A stretch of 64,000 bases of DNA from positions 114,607-178,606 of the forward strand of contig NZ_JAABOK010000015.1 of assembly GCF_009928525.1 (NCBI RefSeq), in the 5' to 3' direction. This DNA is from Chitinophaga solisilvae. GTDB taxonomy: Bacteria > Bacteroidota > Bacteroidia > Chitinophagales > Chitinophagaceae. How positions within the stretch are numbered: the stretch's first letter is position 1; the number at the start of each line of letters is the position of its first letter. The notes beneath the pieces are model-generated. The model was not told where the DNA came from, searched no databases, and was given only the letters and a program-made list of their open reading frames with translations. The position numbers and the translations under genes are program-made. Positions 61,644 through 64,000 of this stretch are shown piece after piece.

Positions 61644-63695
61644 TTACAGGCTTACCATTACGCCGCCATACCAGGTGCGGCCGGCCGCCGGATTATAATA
61701 CCGCCCGCCAATGGCATTCAGGTCGTTACCCAGACTATACCGCTGATTCAGCAGGTTCTCTGCTCCTGCTGTTAACCTGATATTATTTTTTCCGGAGAAG
61801 GGAATACGCCACGCGGCCTTGCATTGCAGCAGATGATACGCAGACGCATATACGCTGCCGGCATCGTTCAGAGGAATGTTACCGGTGTAATTATAGGCTA
61901 CATACACCTGCAGCTGCTCCGGGAAATCCACGGCCAGGCCGGTAACCACCACCTGCTGCGGCACGCCCGTCAGCCTGTTACCTGAAAAATCCTTGCCACC
62001 GCTGATATAATCCCTGAAATGAAAATTACTCCAGGTAAAGCTGCCTCGCCATTCCATCCCCCGCAGCCAGCCACGTAAACGTGGCTGCATCAGCCAGAGG
62101 GCGCCTTCCAGTTCTGCACCTGTCTGATTCACACCGCCGGCATTTGTAAAAAATTCGTTGCCGTTATCATGCACTTTCCGCACAATAGCGTCCTGCATAC
62201 GGTAATGAAATATGGCCAGATCCAGCGAATAGCGGCGGTTACGCGGCAGTACGCGCAGCCCGGCTTCATAGTTCCATCCCGTTTCCGGCTGCAGGGCGGT
62301 GTTGATCACATTATCCGATGCCCGCACTTCTGCCGTCGCCGGCGGGGAATAGCCGCGGCTCAGGGTAATACGGCCTGTCAGCTGTTCACTGAACAGGTAA
62401 GACAAGGAGATACGCGGCATGAGCTGTGGGGTAAACTTTTTTTTCGTATAACCATTGGTGTTATAGGAGTACTGATAGTAATTCACGCTGCCAGCTGCTT
62501 CAAATGTCCATTGATGCAGCTGGGCATGAAAACGGGTGAAGAAAAAATACTGCCCGGTTTTCAGCTTGTCAGCTGCCTGCAGGGTATCCCGCCGGCCGCC
62601 GCGGTTGCCGTAGTTGGCGATATCTGTCTGCGTTTGCTGCCACTCGGCACCTGTCTGCCACCTCCATGATAGCGGCGATGCGCTTCGCGGATTCCCTGTA
62701 AACGAAACATACGTGCGGAACCCGAAAGTATTTTCATCCCTGGCTTCGTAGTTGGTAATAAACGGATTTTCAAAATGTGTGCTGGCGCCGAATACGGTCA
62801 GCACATGTTGCCAACGCGCTCCCAACCGGGCTTCATGTGTCATGCCCCCCTGGGCGGTACGGTTGCGGATGCCCGCCTGCTGGCCGGTTGCACCGGACAA
62901 GGTATTGGTGGCCGGTCTGGCAGCACGCGGATTGTTCTCCAGCTGCGCCAGCGTCAGCCCGCCAGGGGTACGATAGTCCAGATCAGCATATAACGCAAGC
63001 ATCTTCCATATAAATCCCGGTCTGTACTCCCACTGCTGCCCCAGCTGCGAATACCAGCGCTTCATCGCGCTGTTCTCCCGGTAGCCGTCAGCCTGCTGGA
63101 AGCCCTGGAACAGCTGTAGTCCGTACTTCCCCCATCGTTGCTGATAACCCGCAGCGGCATGCAGCAAACCATAACTGCCGCCCTGTACCTGCGCCCGCAA
63201 CCGCTGACTGTCAGCTGCTGCCGGCAGCATATCCAGCCGGATAACCCCACCGGAATTAGCCCCGAACAAACTTCCATCCGGCCCTTTCAGTATTTCCGCC
63301 CCTCTCATGGCCATAGGATCCAGCAGATTCAGATAGGCATTCCCACCCGCATCTGTCAGCGGTATTTCATCCAGATAAATTTTTACATTCCTGATTCCAA
63401 AAGGCGACCGGAGCAGACTCCCCCGAACGGATAAACGATAACTGCCCGGCGAACGCTCTTCCATACGCACCCCTGCCAGCATATTAAACGCCGGCACCAG
63501 CGACACTCCCTGCTGCAACTCCAGCTGCCTCTCCCCCAGCATACTCACGGTAGTGGGTATACGCTGCAGCGGCTCCGCCGACAAATAGGATTTTACCACC
63601 ACCTCCCGCAACCGATACGCCGTATCCTGCTGCGCAGCCACCGGCCCAGCTAAACAAACAACCAAAATAAACAGCAAATATTTGACACCAACCAT
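61644..63695 (-). CDS. TonB-dependent outer-membrane receptor (siderophore/metal type)
   Basis: 683 residues. The signal peptide MVGVKYLLFILVVCLAGPVAAQ is followed by LREVVVKSYLSAEPLQRIPTTVSML, with the TonB-box-like EVVVKS. The plug continues with VSLVPAFNMLAGVRMEERSPGSYRLSVRGSLLRSPFGIRNVKIYLDEIPLTDAGGNAYLNLLDPMAMRGAEILKGPDGSLFGANSGGVI. The barrel ends AGRTWYGGVMVSL, with the terminal aromatic-rich strand. It lacks the carboxypeptidase-like N-terminal domain of SusC and is of the FecA/FhuA kind, so ferric-siderophore, metal or cofactor uptake is likely. No partner lipoprotein or FecR is adjacent. Confidence 0.93.
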   Translation of the reverse strand: MVGVKYLLFILVVCLAGPVAAQQDTAYRLREVVVKSYLSAEPLQRIPTTVSMLGERQLELQQGVSLVPAFNMLAGVRMEERSPGSYRLSVRGSLLRSPFGIRNVKIYLDEIPLTDAGGNAYLNLLDPMAMRGAEILKGPDGSLFGANSGGVIRLDMLPAAADSQRLRAQVQGGSYGLLHAAAGYQQRWGKYGLQLFQGFQQADGYRENSAMKRWYSQLGQQWEYRPGFIWKMLALYADLDYRTPGGLTLAQLENNPRAARPATNTLSGATGQQAGIRNRTAQGGMTHEARLGARWQHVLTVFGASTHFENPFITNYEARDENTFGFRTYVSFTGNPRSASPLSWRWQTGAEWQQTQTDIANYGNRGGRRDTLQAADKLKTGQYFFFTRFHAQLHQWTFEAAGSVNYYQYSYNTNGYTKKKFTPQLMPRISLSYLFSEQLTGRITLSRGYSPPATAEVRASDNVINTALQPETGWNYEAGLRVLPRNRRYSLDLAIFHYRMQDAIVRKVHDNGNEFFTNAGGVNQTGAELEGALWLMQPRLRGWLRGMEWRGSFTWSNFHFRDYISGGKDFSGNRLTGVPQQVVVTGLAVDFPEQLQVYVAYNYTGNIPLNDAGSVYASAYHLLQCKAAWRIPFSGKNNIRLTAGAENLLNQRYSLGNDLNAIGGRYYNPAAGRTWYGGVMVSL

Positions 63696-63704
63696 GTGAG
63701 ACTT

Positions 63705-63800
63705 GAATTACGAATTACAAATTACGAATTACGAATGAGGAACCCATTTGGGATAGAAAGACTATTGAATTAATTATGAATTAAGAATTATGAATTATGA
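63705..63800. repeat. Short tandem-like GAATTA(C/T) repeats
   Basis: GAATTACGA / GAATTATGA-type units recur from about 63712 to 63800, upstream of the TonB receptor start. They blend into the left arm of the inverted repeat that follows. Confidence 0.7.
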
Positions 63801-63876
63801 GTTAAAGCGAAGATCAGAGCGGGTAGATAAGGAATAATACCCGCTCTGATCTTCGCTTTAACTCATAATTCATAAT
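63787..63876. repeat. 39-bp perfect inverted repeat with 12-nt loop
   Basis: Arms 63787-63825 and 63838-63876 are fully complementary. It is longer than an ordinary terminator. It lies 92 nt upstream of the TonB receptor start and is not close to any 3' end in the window. Confidence 0.93.
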
Positions 63877-63939
63877 CATTGGTGTCCGGTAAAAATCCAG
63901 GCTTTGGTTAAAGCGTAAGATTATTGGGACACCAATGAT
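63875..63939. repeat. 13-bp inverted repeat abutting the 39-bp one
   Basis: Arms 63875-63887 and 63927-63939 enclose 39 nt, including a 5-bp inner hairpin (GCTTT/AAAGC at 63901-63905 and 63909-63913). It overlaps the previous inverted repeat by 2 nt. Confidence 0.85.
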
Positions 63940-64000
63940 AAAAAATCATTGTTTTCTCATTTCCAAGCCTCTATGTAGCAAAAAGAGACGGCGGTATATA

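Noticed and set aside
63705..63800. CRISPR-like short repeats
   Set aside because: The units are very short, AT-rich and not separated by unique spacers of constant length. No cas gene is present.

Overview
The window looks like a chromosome segment of a Bacteroidota bacterium, most likely Chitinophaga or a close relative. It carries a SusC/SusD outer-membrane pair and a TonB receptor. Several genes have TAnnTTTG -7 promoter elements (four strong cases), start sites generally lack a strong Shine-Dalgarno, and there is a giant multimodular NRPS typical of that genus. Genus assignment is inference.

1-7.8 kb (+): the 3' end of a biosynthetic operon. It holds a truncated carrier-domain gene, a KS-AT-ACP-TE polyketide synthase whose AT is shortened and lacks its catalytic Ser, an A-T-R NRPS ending in a thioester reductase, and a class I terpene-synthase-like protein with both metal motifs altered. 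A 17-bp hairpin ends it. 7.8-10.3 kb (-): a ricin-lectin lipoprotein, an XRE-HTH/pentapeptide-repeat fusion and a Nudix hydrolase. 10.9-15.8 kb (+): a SusC/SusD pair with terminator. 15.8-19.2 kb: gene-poor, with a lumazine-binding-like protein, a heme-oxygenase-fold putative di-metal enzyme, a decayed IS5-type transposase and other relics.

19.2-52.75 kb (-): the main object. One 10,782-residue NRPS gene is followed 18 nt later by a GT9-like glycosyltransferase gene. Reading motifs by eye gives nine modules: C-A-T-E / C-A-T (six times) / C-A-T-E / C-A-T-TE. The Stachelhaus-type codes suggest basic residue (Lys/Orn-like, D) - Thr - Tyr - Thr - Gly - Asn - Thr - D-Phe - Thr. The first C domain implies N-acylation of residue 1, and the terminal TE implies release or cyclisation. 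Three of the four Thr A domains (modules 2, 4, 7) are almost identical at DNA level, which points to recent duplication or gene conversion. I do not recognise a known compound with this sequence.

52.8-60.3 kb: visibly AT-richer genes, namely an S41 peptidase, an NAD(P)-binding reductase, an alpha/beta hydrolase with a Cys elbow, an AraC regulator and a DUF1016 PDDEXK nuclease beside tRNA-Lys. A 13-nt copy of the tRNA 3' end lies on the far side of the nuclease gene. 60.4-63.7 kb: SRPBCC protein, DinB protein and a TonB-dependent receptor. The window ends in a 39-bp perfect inverted repeat next to a second hairpin.

Domain boundaries, substrate codes and family calls were made by reading the sequence. 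No alignment or search was run.
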